Source of the DNA: Membranipora membranacea
Lineage: Eukaryota; Bryozoa; Gymnolaemata; Cheilostomatida; Membraniporidae
Assembly: GCA_914767715.1 (NCBI GenBank)
Contig: OU612066.1
Span: 34,138,283-34,202,282, forward strand
Direction: 5' to 3'
DNA: 64,000 nt
A program made the translations under genes and the position numbers. The notes beneath the pieces are model-generated. The model worked only from the letters and a program-made list of their open reading frames with translations, did no database searches and was not told where the DNA came from. Shown piece after piece: positions 35,601 to 47,132 of the stretch (positions are counted from its first letter, which is position 1; every line of letters begins with the position of its first letter).

Positions 35601-38379
35601 CATAAACAGCATTTTAACTTCATGGACTCTTGAACAGCCAATATAAAATTTTCTCATAATCCTGAAAAAATCTAATTTTTAAATTGTAATGCGGTGGTTG
35701 TTTTAAAAGGGAAAGCTATTACACATTGTTTTTAATGACCAATAAGTAAGATAACAGTGACGATAACTTGTAATGCGAAATCCAGGAGAGTTCAAACATG
35801 ATTCGATGGGTCTTTTCAACCAGTTATCATAACACTTAATATCGGAGCAAACCCAGGGAGAAAATGCACTCACAAATATTTGGCTCAAATTAACAGATTT
35901 AAACCCTTGTATGTCCCTAGTTCTTGCTTTATGTAATAGAAACTTAGGGTAACTGCTCTCAATGAGCTCTAGAGAAGTTGGATTGACATTTCATTTATAA
36001 GGCCTAGTTCAGGATATTATATATTATACCCTAAACATATATATATATATCACCAATTTCATTATTTTGTATTGCAGGTGATTTGCGAGCGGTGAATAAC
36101 AACATCATTGACATGTACCATCTGAAGTCTCTACATTCTACTATTGGTAGTCATGTCGTGAAGATTGTGAAGAACGAAGCTGGAAAGTTTGTGGTAACTT
36201 TCAGAGATCTGAACACACACTGGGATGTTCCTGGCTATCTCTACTTTGATATGGAGTATGATCATGTCATCAGCTGTATGGGATGGAGATATGTGAAACC
36301 TGAAATCTTTGATGACACCATCAGAATAGGTAAGAGCTTGATAAATAAGCACTTCCATATCCTGTCTTGTCTTTCAAGCAGGTGGGATAGTGATAAAAAG
36401 TCCTGAACACCATTATTTATTTTGATACCACTACCACCCTTCCCGGCATTGGCTGTGATCTATTAATTTCTGGCCATTCTGGATCAACATTTTTGTTAAA
36501 GTTGGCGAACATCAATTTTGGTAGCCCTGCGGGAATTAATGTAATGGTAAAAGACTCACAGACCTGTTCTATAACCAAACCCATCTATATTTCATCTTTA
36601 TAGCCTTTGAATGACACACTTGTAGAGACTATTAGGAATGATAGATATCCTTCTCTGAGTGACTGCTGGGAGACAGACACAGAGAACCTGTTCTATATCG
36701 GAGCAGCGATGGCCGTCAAAGACAGGCAATCAGCTTCAGGTTTCATTCATGGATTCAGATACAACATCAGAACCCTACACAATATACTAGAGAATAGGCT
36801 CTTCTCTACTCCTCTACCACATCAAACAATCGCAGACAGACAACTCCAAACTATAGCCGATAAAGTTATTGGTAAGCTGCAAAATATTATCATCATCATG
36901 ACTGTTATATTTGATTGAACTCCAATCTTCACGTTTAATATAGATTTCTTGTCAACTTTAGGACTAAAGTAATCTTACCATAACTGTACTGGCAACTTAA
37001 TGTGTTTTTAGATCGCTCATCAATCAGTGACTCTCTGTATCAGATGAATGGATTTATGTGTGATGTTATGGTTTGTGATGATGAAGGTAACACAACATAC
37101 TTCACAGATCTACCCAGAAACTATGTGATGAAGAGAAAAGAGTTCAGAAACGCCAAACATGTATTCATCTTCCACCTCTCATATGGATTTGACAAGTGAG
37201 TATTAGATTCTTATCTTGACTATTATTTCTGGCTGAGCTCAAGGGCTCATAAAACAATTTGATTGACAGCTGTCTCATCATTGCTGCCAAACTCACATCA
37301 TTTGGTTCCTTGTTCTCAGGACATCTTCAAAAATGAAACTTTAAAAATTGGGTAGAAACAAAACTCAAGCTAGTCACAAACATGAATTTTGAGCTCGGTC
37401 ATCGTTCTCTGATAAATAACCGGTTTCCTCACATAATTTTTCTTGGTTAAAGTTGGTACCGCTATCGACCCGCTTTGGGTGCTCAGGCTAAATGGATTGT
37501 CAATTGTCATATTATGAATATCTGAATGAGCACTTCCAACACTGTCATCTAATTCAAAGGACTTTCTATCATTTCAGGTTTGGAGCCACAGCTAAGCCAG
37601 TAGACAATGTACACGCTCCAGATTTCTCTAGTAATAGATGTGCCTCATTCCTACATCCATACATAGAATATCACAGCTTCGGTGAATACATCGACCAGAT
37701 GGAACTTCAGGAATCGCTCATTGTCAGATTTGATGCCCACCCTTGCAGCACGTTCCCACAATGGCCTCTCAATGCAAACGAAAACTACATCAAGCACTAT
37801 ATAAATGAGAAGGTTTGTCATTATATCTCACCTCGATTTGTAGAAGTTGTTCCTTTCTTTTACCACCATGATAATACCAGAAGTAATTGCACCAAGCATC
37901 TGCTGTTTACTGTACGCACCCAAAGGTTCTGGTCTTTGCTAAATTTGAAACTCTTAATCAAGATCCTCTCTTTGTTTACCTCAGTTTCTCTCTTACCACC
38001 TTTGAAACTAAAGTTTGACTATACTAGAAAATATCGTCTTATGTAGATGAAATGGACAGGGGAGACCTTCAACCTTATGCCTCTTCCCGAACACGTCATC
38101 AAACAGATATTTGTCCCTTTGACCGAGGAAGAGATGAAACGACTCCCTCCTCTATGGGAGAAATCAGAGTGTAAACCTTCCCAAGAATTTCTACCTCTTA
38201 ACCCTGTATCTGAACAACAAAGAGTACTCAAACCTACCAGAGGAGATATCATGGCCTCAATTCCTGCAAAAAGTAACAGTTACAATACTGAGGGTCTTCC
38301 AACACCTCCCCTCTCCCCTCAAACGAAGCGGCTTGAAGAACTTTCGGTTGCAGATTCTATTATGTCCACTCGACATTGA
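29663..38379 (+). CDS. FOXRED2-like: FOXRED2-like FAD/NADPH oxidoreductase, gene C
   Basis: Complete eight-exon gene: 29663-29699, 30898-31422, 35186-35374, 36078-36329, 36626-36871, 37012-37195, 37578-37812 and 38047-38379. They give 2001 nt, or 666 aa plus stop, with all junctions in frame. Same architecture as genes B and D: FAD motif GAGPAG near residue 30, ATG at the end of exon 2, GGGNSA in exon 3 and the tail peptide LPTPPLSP at 640-647. The N-terminus (MAPQMNNNTAVSDDSKSGID) differs from B and D but also lacks a signal peptide. The C-terminus (DSIMSTRH) lacks an ER-retention signal. Introns 1 and 2 are large because of a LINE fragment, a U2-headed SINE and duplicated blocks. Intron 5 is unrelated in sequence to intron 5 of A, B and D. 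Exon 5 shares residues with its convergent partner D. Probably functional; substrate unknown. Confidence 0.88.
29712..30700 (+). mobile_element. 5'-truncated non-LTR retrotransposon in intron 1 of gene C
   Basis: One open frame (about 29,727-30,446, 239 codons) has the layout of the C-terminal part of a LINE reverse-transcriptase ORF. It has a TTRLLGFVLNDSLSWQDHL segment (family pattern lG-D-LsW-H), then YGIHIIGN and LLQKRALRII (family QKRAIRII). The 3' untranslated part ends in at least four copies of a 14-bp unit (tgtcatgtatttac, 30,621-30,686), a simple-repeat tail like those of CR1/Jockey-type elements. The upstream part of the RT and the endonuclease are missing, as in a truncated insertion. 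The homologous introns of B and D are about 200 bp and lack it, so the insertion is specific to C. Confidence 0.8.
32291..32542 (-). mobile_element. LINE ORF2 C-terminal relic, copy 1, in intron 2 of gene C
   Basis: The minus strand encodes SIYSRHKKALRKFFKQGD and later HDDEHLLNDFLQKLPSGRCR followed by YRTAWGKDSF. The order (basic stretch, then LPSGR, then RT-x-DSF) is the usual end of many LINE ORF2 proteins. The block recurs base for base at 33,616-33,867. It carries no complete domain. Confidence 0.55.
33164..33613. repeat. 450-bp non-coding block, first of two copies in intron 2 of gene C
   Basis: Begins gacccgcctttttcaaacat and ends near ttttgcaatagc. It recurs almost identically at 34,072-34,520 and, more diverged, once in gene A (191-641). 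The two gene C copies differ at only a few bases, so the duplication is recent. Copy 2 of the LINE relic lies immediately after this copy. No coding potential is supported. Confidence 0.8.
33616..33867 (-). mobile_element. LINE ORF2 C-terminal relic, copy 2
   Basis: Identical in length (252 bp) and, by eye, in sequence to 32,291-32,542. It directly follows the first 450-bp block. With that block's second copy at 34,072 it makes an interleaved duplication of two blocks. Confidence 0.55.
33919..33941. repeat. (TA)n microsatellite
   Basis: About eleven TA dinucleotides in intron 2 of gene C, between the second LINE relic and the second 450-bp block. Confidence 0.85.
34072..34520. repeat. 450-bp non-coding block, second copy
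   Basis: Nearly identical to 33,164-33,613. Sequence beyond this copy continues collinearly with gene A intron 2, so this copy is in the ancestral position and the other is the added one. Confidence 0.8.
34787..35016 (-). mobile_element. SINE with U2 snRNA-like head, copy 2, intron 2 of gene C
   Basis: On the minus strand it starts atcgcttcacggcctattgg, matching the U2 5' end (atcgcttctcggcc...). It then follows copy 1 at 20,594-20,822 to the same 3' end. It is flanked by attttgtatt at 34,777-34,786 and 35,019-35,028. Gene A has the same intron position (about 890-905) with a single attttgtatt and no insert. This shows retrotransposition after the unit duplication, or loss from A, which is less likely. 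Orientation is antisense to gene C. Confidence 0.85.
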
Positions 38380-38774
38380 TTTTTCAAATTAAATGTCTTT
38401 CATTTTTATATTTATATTTTTTGCAGCTTGTATGACGAGTAGGTCAATGCATGATGACCTGACAAGGTTAGTTTAGCTCTCCGATTTGGTAACAAGACAA
38501 GAGTTTGATACCACTTTTCCCCGAGACATTTTTCCTTCCTAAGGATTTGAATTGTAAATAATCATGGCAGAAAACATTGACCGAACTAATACAAGTTTTA
38601 GTTTTAATATTTTTTTCAGCAGAATAATTCTCTTAAAAGGGATATAGTTCTATACTGTGACTTATAAACCAAAACTGCTACTTTGCGTTTTAAGTTTCCA
38701 TGTGTTTCAATACTCCGTTTTTATGGTTTAGAATTGGGAATTTACTACCACAAATGGAAGTATAAATGCGCAAA

Positions 38775-38884
38775 CTTTGTCTGTGTTGATAGTAGTAGCA
38801 TTTCATGATTTTTATCGACCACATTCCCAGCAACATGGGACCGTAGCTATTGATGAAATGCTACTACCATCAATCCAGGCAAAG
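38775..38884. repeat. 110-bp foldback, 32-bp arms
   Basis: Arms 38,775-38,806 and 38,853-38,884 (ctttgtctgtgttgatagta against the complement of ctttgcctggattgatggta) around a 46-nt centre. MITE-like. No target duplication was resolved. Confidence 0.65.
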
Positions 38885-39450
38885 GATAAAGGCATAGGAT
38901 GGTCAGTAATTAAATTTTTGATATTGATAACTATGGTGAGAGACGGTTAATACATTTTAAACTCGCTGACAACATGCCTTTAAGTTAGAGCATCCCGTTT
39001 TACAGCAGCAGCTGCTAATTATTTCCTAAATCAGTCAGCTGCTGATAAATGATGATCAATACTTTTTGTGATATAGACAGTATTAACTTTTTGCTCTGTT
39101 ACTTTTTTTCTTTTTTTTTTGACATAATTTTCATTTGATGAGAATTTTACAAAATACTTGGTACAGGCCTTGTGGAAATAATGATATAGAAAGTTTATCG
39201 TCAATTTATTTGTCCTGTCTGTGCACTGATATATGGCTATAATCCTGTTCTTTGAGTTGTCAGATTAGTAACAAGCAGAATAATTAATAAGTTTGTTTGT
39301 TACAAATAATTGACTCTAAAAAACACTATAAGGGCTATGTTGCTACCCCTGCAACTAATCCATCTTGTTGATACATGTCCGACATAGACTTACTCGGTTG
39401 CATGAGCTTTTTGATGAAGATGAAGGTTGTTTTTCTGCTTCATATCAAAA

Positions 39451-39687
39451 TAAGTCATGTTACTGCTTTCCCTCTAAACCTTGCTGAAAGTTGCATTGTG
39501 GGAATGCTATTAACAGGCATTTTGATTAGATCAAGGTTTTTTTAGCCTTCAGCGTGTCAGTAGAAGGAGGGGGCAATTCCAATGCGGGCAAAAAAAATCA
39601 AACTTGATCTAATCAAAATGCATGTTAATAGCATTCCCACAATGCAACTTTCAGCAAGGTTTTGAGTGAAAGCAGAAACATAACTTA
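39451..39687. repeat. 237-bp foldback, arms of about 86 bp
   Basis: Arms 39,451-39,536 and 39,603-39,687 are inverted copies with few mismatches in the inner 60 bp and more in the outer part. The central 66 nt is T/A-rich with a short G-rich patch. No coding sequence. Likely a MITE or a local inverted duplication. Confidence 0.7.
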
Positions 39688-40097
39688 ATACGGAAATCAC
39701 ACCAGATTAGCCCTTCATATTTTGTGGATATTTGGGAACAGTGCATCTGCATCAAAAGTTGCCTTTGTCTTAAAATTAGCAATGGCATTTCGTTTGTGCT
39801 CACATCATGCAGAGCTTAGTTTTGGACCATCCTATTGGTCCAATCTACTATTTATATGATTATAATGGAGAGGCACATGGTTCCATTTCTTGAGACAAAT
39901 TAAAGCCCAGCACCATAGAATTAATATACTAAGTCTATGTCCTGCACATCTCCTGGTATCCAAGCTTATAATCCTGCAAATGATAGTCAGGCACTTAGCG
40001 TTGGTTTGCCAAGTTCTTTCATAGTCCATTGGTCAATTGATCGACATGTACAGAGTTTTCGATTGTGCCGTATTAATTTTTGTTAAAATTTTACAAA

Positions 40098-40362
40098 TTT
40101 TTTTTTTTTTTATATCAACTTTATTTTTGCTATTCAAGGCCCTTTCAGGCAAATGAGAATATGCTTACAGTATTTGGAATAAGATTGATCACATCTATTT
40201 AGCGCACTCCTGTACAAGGTAGGAGTGGGCAAGCTAGGGTTTAACCGGAGAGCTCACCTCCTTTAGCAGCATGTGTAGTGAACAGGATTCGAACCTGCAA
40301 CTCGCAGATTGAGAGGCACGAATCCTAACCACTACGAATCCTAACCACTACGCCACCCTGCC
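40098..40362 (-). mobile_element. tRNA-derived SINE
   Basis: On the minus strand the head has an A box (tggcgtagtggttagg) and a B box (ggttcgaatcctg). A body of about 170 bp follows, then a run of 14 A. The A-box region is partly doubled (cgtagtggttaggatt twice). This is the standard plan of a tRNA-headed SINE. The flanking duplication is not clear. Confidence 0.75.
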
Positions 40363-40394
40363 ATGGAATTAAAAGAGTTTGTGGGAGGCCGAGC

Positions 40395-43300
40395 AAAGGT
40401 TCTGGATGAGAAGTGATTATCTTTCAGTGGATTGAACTCCTTATCAAATCTGGATCTGGAGATTTTAAGCGATATCAATGGTCGTCAGATGATTCCACCA
40501 GTGTGGTTTGTTTGTCTGGGACCCTGGGTTATTTGGTCAATAGATTTTAAAATAGAGTGTGTTAGAATTTTTCATACTGTAAGCATTTTTGGTTATAACA
40601 AAATGTAAGTTAGTGAATGTAATGATTTGACCGACGACCGACCTCTAATAGCAGGATTGGTGTTGTGGTTTGTTAGCTAGCTTGTCAGGGTGTGTGGGTA
40701 TTTATCAGTGGTGGTTCGTCGATTCCTTGCACACAAAAAACCAACGTTGTAATAGACTGAATGATTTGGTTTGTGGTTTGTCTTTGGCAGCAGTCACCCT
40801 CTCTCACTGTCATAAACAAGTCTAAATTGCTGTCGAGACTGAGTAGAGATTTATTGTGCTGCAGTGCATTTTTTCCTCTCACTGGTGTCACATTTTTCTG
40901 AGTGTGACCTATATTTTGAACTTCTGAGACATCCTTTATGAAATTTGATTCAAGTATACCGTGATCAATTGACCGAGGGTTAAATTTGGACAGGCACATG
41001 TGTGTTGACAAATGCAAATCTAAATGTTGGTCTTTAGCATGATAAATCACCTTTTCAGTTTCTCAGGAAATATTACTGAAAGGGGCAGTAACAGCTATAG
41101 CAACAAGATTATTCTGTTTTTTTAACTATATTCATCAATAATATCTATATGTTAAATCCTTTATCCAAATGTTTCAGTAAATTAAATCAAATATTTTGAA
41201 ATGATTCAACTAATAACTAGTATTGCATTGCATGCATGCATGTTATCAAGATTCAAGATGGGTAACAGTTGAAGAATGTAGATAAATTGATTGTCAGTCA
41301 GCACTAGAACCTGTTTCAAAATATTTGGTAGCTGCCAAGTTTTGGCTAGTTTCCACCATTCTATCAAATATAGATGAATGTTGCATAATAAGTCAAAATT
41401 AATATCAAAGAGATTCCTAGCTGGGATGTCAGGGATGTCATTTTATAGTCATGGTATTTGTTTCGGGCGATGAAGGCTTTACAGTGATCTATTTGCATAG
41501 TGTGTGGATCAAATGTTCTTTGGGAATTCCCAGAGATAGCAGTATTAGATTATTTGTTCAAACTTATCTAAACCCTCATAGAGTGCTGACTCAGTCAACA
41601 TGCACACTATCATCAATAAGAAACCATTGTAAACTGACGCCAAACATTTCTAGGAATGATGGAGTTGACGACCAAATTACTCCAAGCCAAAATAAATATT
41701 TCTTCCATCCAAGTGAACTACACCATGCACTCATTAGAGGTTACCCTGTGTTTTAGATCTCAAGCATAGATAATACAATATGGGAATATCTATCTATAAA
41801 AATAAATAATGACATTGCTAGCTATATTGAGCCTTAGTTTTTTGCTGTTCCTGTTGTATCTATTGGGATATAAATTGTATTACTATGTGATTATTTCTAT
41901 TGAGGCTTCATTCAAGTATTGCTGTAGGGTACTTCTGGAGTGCAAATTGAGTTAAGGATTTTAATTTGACTTATTTCGATTCCCTTGCATAAATACTGAT
42001 ACTATATTGAATTTCTGACGGACGGTTAAAGGGTATTCTTGCCATGTTAACAAAGAAGATGACTCCTAATATATCTTTTCTGTTGTTTGATCAAGGAGAT
42101 ATTCTCCAAAACTACCGTGACCGATGAGAAAAACAGCTCTCTCTCCTTTATTGGGATCATTCTTTGTGTTCTCTGTAGAGATCATGTATATGAGACACTT
42201 GGGTTGATACACAGTTTTGAGTACTGACTAATATTTAGTTTACTGTTGGGTGGAAAAGCCAGGTCAGAGCCAACACATTGGCTAACTAATATTGTAAAGA
42301 TGCAAAAAATGGTAGGTGACACCTGCATAAAATTTTTTCTATTGTCTTGCTTATTAAAAAAGATTGTATCTTAGTTGCAAAATATCAATACTCGTCAAAA
42401 TTTGGGTGTATAATCTCCTTTTTTGCAAAAGCCTCACCAAAGCTACTTATAAAACTGATCCAGATTAAAAATATTAAATCAATGTAATTAGTGATCTCTA
42501 AGCAGCTGATCAGAATTACCCATTACGTAAGTGACGGATTATGTAAATACTGAAAACGCACTGGATCTAACAAAAAAAAGTTGGATGCAAACTAAGTTTA
42601 ACGTAAAGAAAACCACGTATTATCTTTGGAAATAAATCAGAGAAAAAACAAGTGCGTTAACTCTTTTTAGCACAAATCTTTAACTTTGTTCTAGCTTCAC
42701 GCTTCAGCTTGAACGAATCTAAATAAAGTTATGGAGCATGTGAAGTGTTTGCAGGATTTCAGAAGTTCACCAACAGCTTAGCAATACAAGTCCACCATAG
42801 ATTTAGTATATTAAGTCTATGCCCTTCACACTCCTGTTATCCAAGCTTATATTTATATTTTGAACTTCTGAGACATCATTTATGTAATTTGCTTTAAGTA
42901 TACCGTGATTGATTGACCAGAGGGTTACATTCAAACAGGGATATGTGTGTTGATGAATGCAAAGCTAAACATCAGCGCGATATTATATCGCCTTTTCAGT
43001 TTCTCAGGAACTATTATTAGGAGGGTCAGTAACAGCTATAGCAACATAATTTTTTTTTTTTTTTAATTTTATTCATCAATAAATATCGATATGTAAAATC
43101 CTTTATCCAAATATTTCAGTAAATTAAATCAAATATTTTGAAATTTTTTAACCAATAATAGAATTGCAATGCATGCATGGTATCAAGATTCAAGATGGGT
43201 AACAGTTGAAGAATGTAGATAAATTGTTTGTAAGTCAGCACTAGAACCTGTTTTAAAGTATTTAGTAGATGCCAAGTTTTGGCTACTTTCCATCATTCTA

Positions 43301-46300
43301 TCAAATCTAGATGAATGTTGCATAATAAGGTATAATTATTATCAAATAGATTCCTAGCTAGGATATCAGTGATGTCATTTTATGGTCATGATATTTATTT
43401 CGGGCAATGAAGGCTTTACAGTGTCCTATTCCCATAGTGTTGGTTCTTTGGGAATTCCCAGAGATAGAGACTATTGGGTTATTTGGTTAAACTTAACTCA
43501 ACCCTCATAGAGTGTTGATCCAGTCAACTTGCGCACCATCATCAATAAGAAACCATTGTGAACTGACGTAAAAAAATTATAGGAATCATGGAGTCGATGA
43601 CCGAAGAACTTCCAGTAAAAATAAGCATCTCTCCTTACCCGATTAACTACACCAGGCACTCATTAGAGGTTATCTTTGTTTGCGATCTCAAGCATAGATA
43701 ATGCAATATGGATTATCTATCATACAAAAATAAATAGTGTCATTTGCTGCTATATTGAGCCCTAGTTTTTCTGTCGTTCCTGCTCTATCTATTGGGACAT
43801 AAATGGTGTGGTTTCTATGAGATTTTTTCTGTTGAGGCTTCTTTCATGTATTTCTGTGCGGTATTTCTGTGCGGTATTTCTGTGCGCTATTTCTGGAGCA
43901 TCTTGACAACTCTCCCTACTTGGCAGGCAGGGAGAGTCCCAGTTTTTAAGGGTCTTTACCACCCCTTCCCTATCTCCCTTTTTCCTCTCTTTTTTCAGCA
44001 TCCTTTACCTAGAAAAAATTTTAAGCTTCTTTTTGCAAGGGAAACTATGTTTTCCTACCTTCACAGTACATATTACTATGTATTTGTGCTTTACCATTAC
44101 TGCTTGTAAGCAGCTATTCAATATCTTTACCTGGCTGTCTCTCAGTGAAACTAAATCTCCTCCTGATTTCTTGGTTCGCAAACTTGTCATGTATATTCTG
44201 TAGTGGCAAATTGAGTTTAGGATTTTGATTTGACTAATTTCCATTCCATTGCATATGCTGATACTAGTGTCAGGGTTTTCTTGTCATGTTAACAGAGAGG
44301 ATGACTCATAAAACATATTTGCTGTTGTTTGACCAAGGAGGTATTCTCCCAAACTCCCTTGACCGATGACCCTCTTTCCTTTATGGGTTCGTTCTTTGTG
44401 ATCTTTGAGACACTTGGGCACACAGTTTTGAGTACTAACTAATATTTAGTTGGCTGTTGGGTGGATGAGCCAGTCAGATTGCCAACACATTGACTGACTA
44501 ATATTGTAAAGATGCAAAAATGGTAGATGACACCTGCATAAATTTTTCCTATTGTCTTGATTTTATCTTAGTTGCAAAATATCAATACTCGTCAAAATTT
44601 GGTGTATAATCTCATTTTTTTGCAAAAGCCTCACCAAAGCCCCTTATGAAACTGATCCAGATCTAAAATATTAAATCAATGTAATAAGTGATCTTTGAGC
44701 AGCTGATTAGAATTACAATTACGTAAGTGACGGATTATGTAAATTCTGAAGACGCACTTGATCTAACAAAAATGTTGGATGCAAACCAAGTTTTACGTAA
44801 AGAAAACCACGTATTATCTTTGGGAATAAATCAGAGAAAAAACTAGTGCGTTATCTCTTCAAGTTTGTTCCAGTTCCACATTAGCCCTGTTCACACGGCC
44901 ACGGGTTTTGGTTTTTTTGGCCCGTGTGTGAACAGGGCTAGTTCCACATATTGACAGAATCTAAAAAATGGTTGTGGAACATGTGAAGTGTTTGAAGGAT
45001 TACAGAAGTTCACCGACAGCTTAGCAATACGTGTTCTCTATTTTCAAGTGTATCTTATAAATAAATAGAGATAATACTAAATTTCAGAAAGATAATACTG
45101 ATATAAAAGTTCAAAGCAGTCTTATAACACCTGAGAATTTGTCTCAAATTGGGAATGCTATCAGTATGCAGTCAGAAGCAATCAAGTGAAGCCTTCAGAG
45201 TTATAATTACAAGGAAAGTAGAGGCTGCAGTCGGGGATAATTCCTAATTTCTGTTGTCGATTATTGAATTGGTCATTAATGGGTGCCTCTCGATTTACAC
45301 TAAATCTGTGTTTTTCCTTTTCATTTCTACAACCTAGACCTATATACTCAACCTGAAAATTTATCTGACATCACTTTTTGTATACGTAATTGGTAAACTT
45401 TGACAGACTTTAAAGGATTCAGAAATTACAGTACATAGCTGTAACAGTCTGTCACACATCTGTCTGGTGTGATGACCCTAACAACATTCTGAAACTTTGA
45501 TCTTAATTCTGGTGTGTATTGGTTATATGGTTAGAAACCAATAATCGTTTTCCACGTTGTAGGTTAACTTGGAAAAGGAACAAGAGAATGATTTATACCA
45601 GGGAGATTAGAATGCCAAAAATAAATAAAGTTCTCAATCTTAATCATTGTTTGTTTTGTATTCTTGCTCAGACACAATGAGTTTGAATTTTTGATCACCT
45701 TTGAAACCCAACATAAAAAATACATGTAAATAAATAGTAGCCAGTATTGATTATCTAGCAGTAACGCCTGCCAGTAAAACCATGCATCAGAGCAGATTGC
45801 TCAAATATCCTTATTCAATGTTGAATTCTGGTCAATGTTAAGACAATGAACAGAAAAGAGTAAAAGGTTTTAGGCTAAGCTAGGGTAGGCTATACCACCA
45901 TGCAAATTATAATCATCCCCACGTTCTGTCGACAGAGTCAGAATGAGTTTATCCCATTGGTCAGATCAGACTTACAAAATCATAGGGGGATTAGGTTTAT
46001 TCTCAAGTATTTATTTTTCTATGTCTAGTGGTGTGTGGTCATATAATGGTAGTTATATAATGTTTGGCGGCAAAGTGAATTAAAAAGGTTAAAACGTTGG
46101 TTTACATTGTGATGGGCCAGGACCTACAGGTCTGCTTTATTTTTAAGAAATATTCTCACAACAAGCTCTGCGGCACTCTTATGATATAGGAAATCACTGG
46201 TTTTACATATCTAGAGGCTGCCTTGGATTGAACTGGTAAAATTCGGTGCGAGGATCTTGAGACTTACAGGTGTATTATATGAAGACATAGCTGATAATGA

Positions 46301-47132
46301 GACTTTTCCAGACACTCAGCAGACTTTACTATAGTAGGGTGCTTTCCGCTTTGCTACACGTCTCTTTAGTTGAAATACCACAAGACAACAAATTAGTTGT
46401 TTATGTCATTGAAAGAGCTTGCGACTAGTGTTGACACATCATCAGTTTTTTTGTTTATGGTTCTTACGAATAATCAAAGTAGAATGTTGCTGTATACTGC
46501 CATCAGGTCTAACTCCTTGTTGCCATTTATCCTGAGCAGCAGTTTATTTCACATCGGCCAATTTGGCACTGCAAACAACATGCTATATGTCAAGATTGAG
46601 TGTGCTATATCTAATCTTCAATGTAAAATTCCTGATTTGATGTCATTCCACCAAAGCAAGGAATGGTAGGGGTTATGGTGCACATCATTCACATGGTATC
46701 CTCGACAGCTGTTACTGATATAGACGCTTTAAAATGTATCACAATTGTGTGTTTTAGTATAATTCAGTATGAGTAAGGAGTTTGTAACATGGTTTACTTA
46801 TTATTGCCATCTTAGGAGGAAAAAAATGTAATACCTTAGTATAAAAAAATATAATTATAAATAAAGCAAAAGCTTGAAATAACAAAATAAATAAAATAAT
46901 ATGGAACATCTGACCATTGATTGGCATGCCTTAAATTGCGCGTTTTAAAACTGCGCTTACAATAAATTTAACCAATCAGTCACACGGTATGTGTGACAAA
47001 CTATTTTACCACAACACAGTATGTTTGATTTTTTTACAGCTCAATTCATATAAATTGGATATAAGTAAAAGGAGATGAAAGACATAATACTGCATGACAT
47101 GAAAAATAGAAAAATGTGTACTTTTAATAGTG
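40395..47132. other. Spacer between convergent genes C and D, with internal 2-kb tandem duplication
   Basis: Collinear with the A-B spacer except that 40,911-42,791 is repeated at 42,855-45,029; unit 1 has one copy at about 4412-6300. Between the copies, about 42,797-42,854 resembles 39,905-39,965 from the gene C 3' flank, a sign of a complex rearrangement. The second copy also carries about 300 bp (roughly 43,899-44,205) missing from the first. No gene recognised; open frames here are not conserved between copies. Confidence 0.65.
44882..44940. mobile_element. 59-bp MITE with TAGCC ends and perfect 9-bp target duplication
   Basis: Ends TAGCCCTGTTCACAC and its complement, with a T-rich centre. 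Direct repeats gttccacat flank it exactly (44,873-44,881 and 44,941-44,949). The unit 1 locus (about 6192) has one gttccacat and no insert. The ends match the 109-bp element at 15,338. Confidence 0.85.

Larger units (their letters stand above)
38380..40394. other. 3' flank of gene C
   Basis: Contains an ATTAAA polyadenylation-like hexamer about 10 nt after the gene C stop, two foldbacks and a tRNA-derived SINE, listed separately. No other gene seen. The whole interval is missing from gene A's side of unit 1 because of the deletion at about 3819. Confidence 0.55.
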
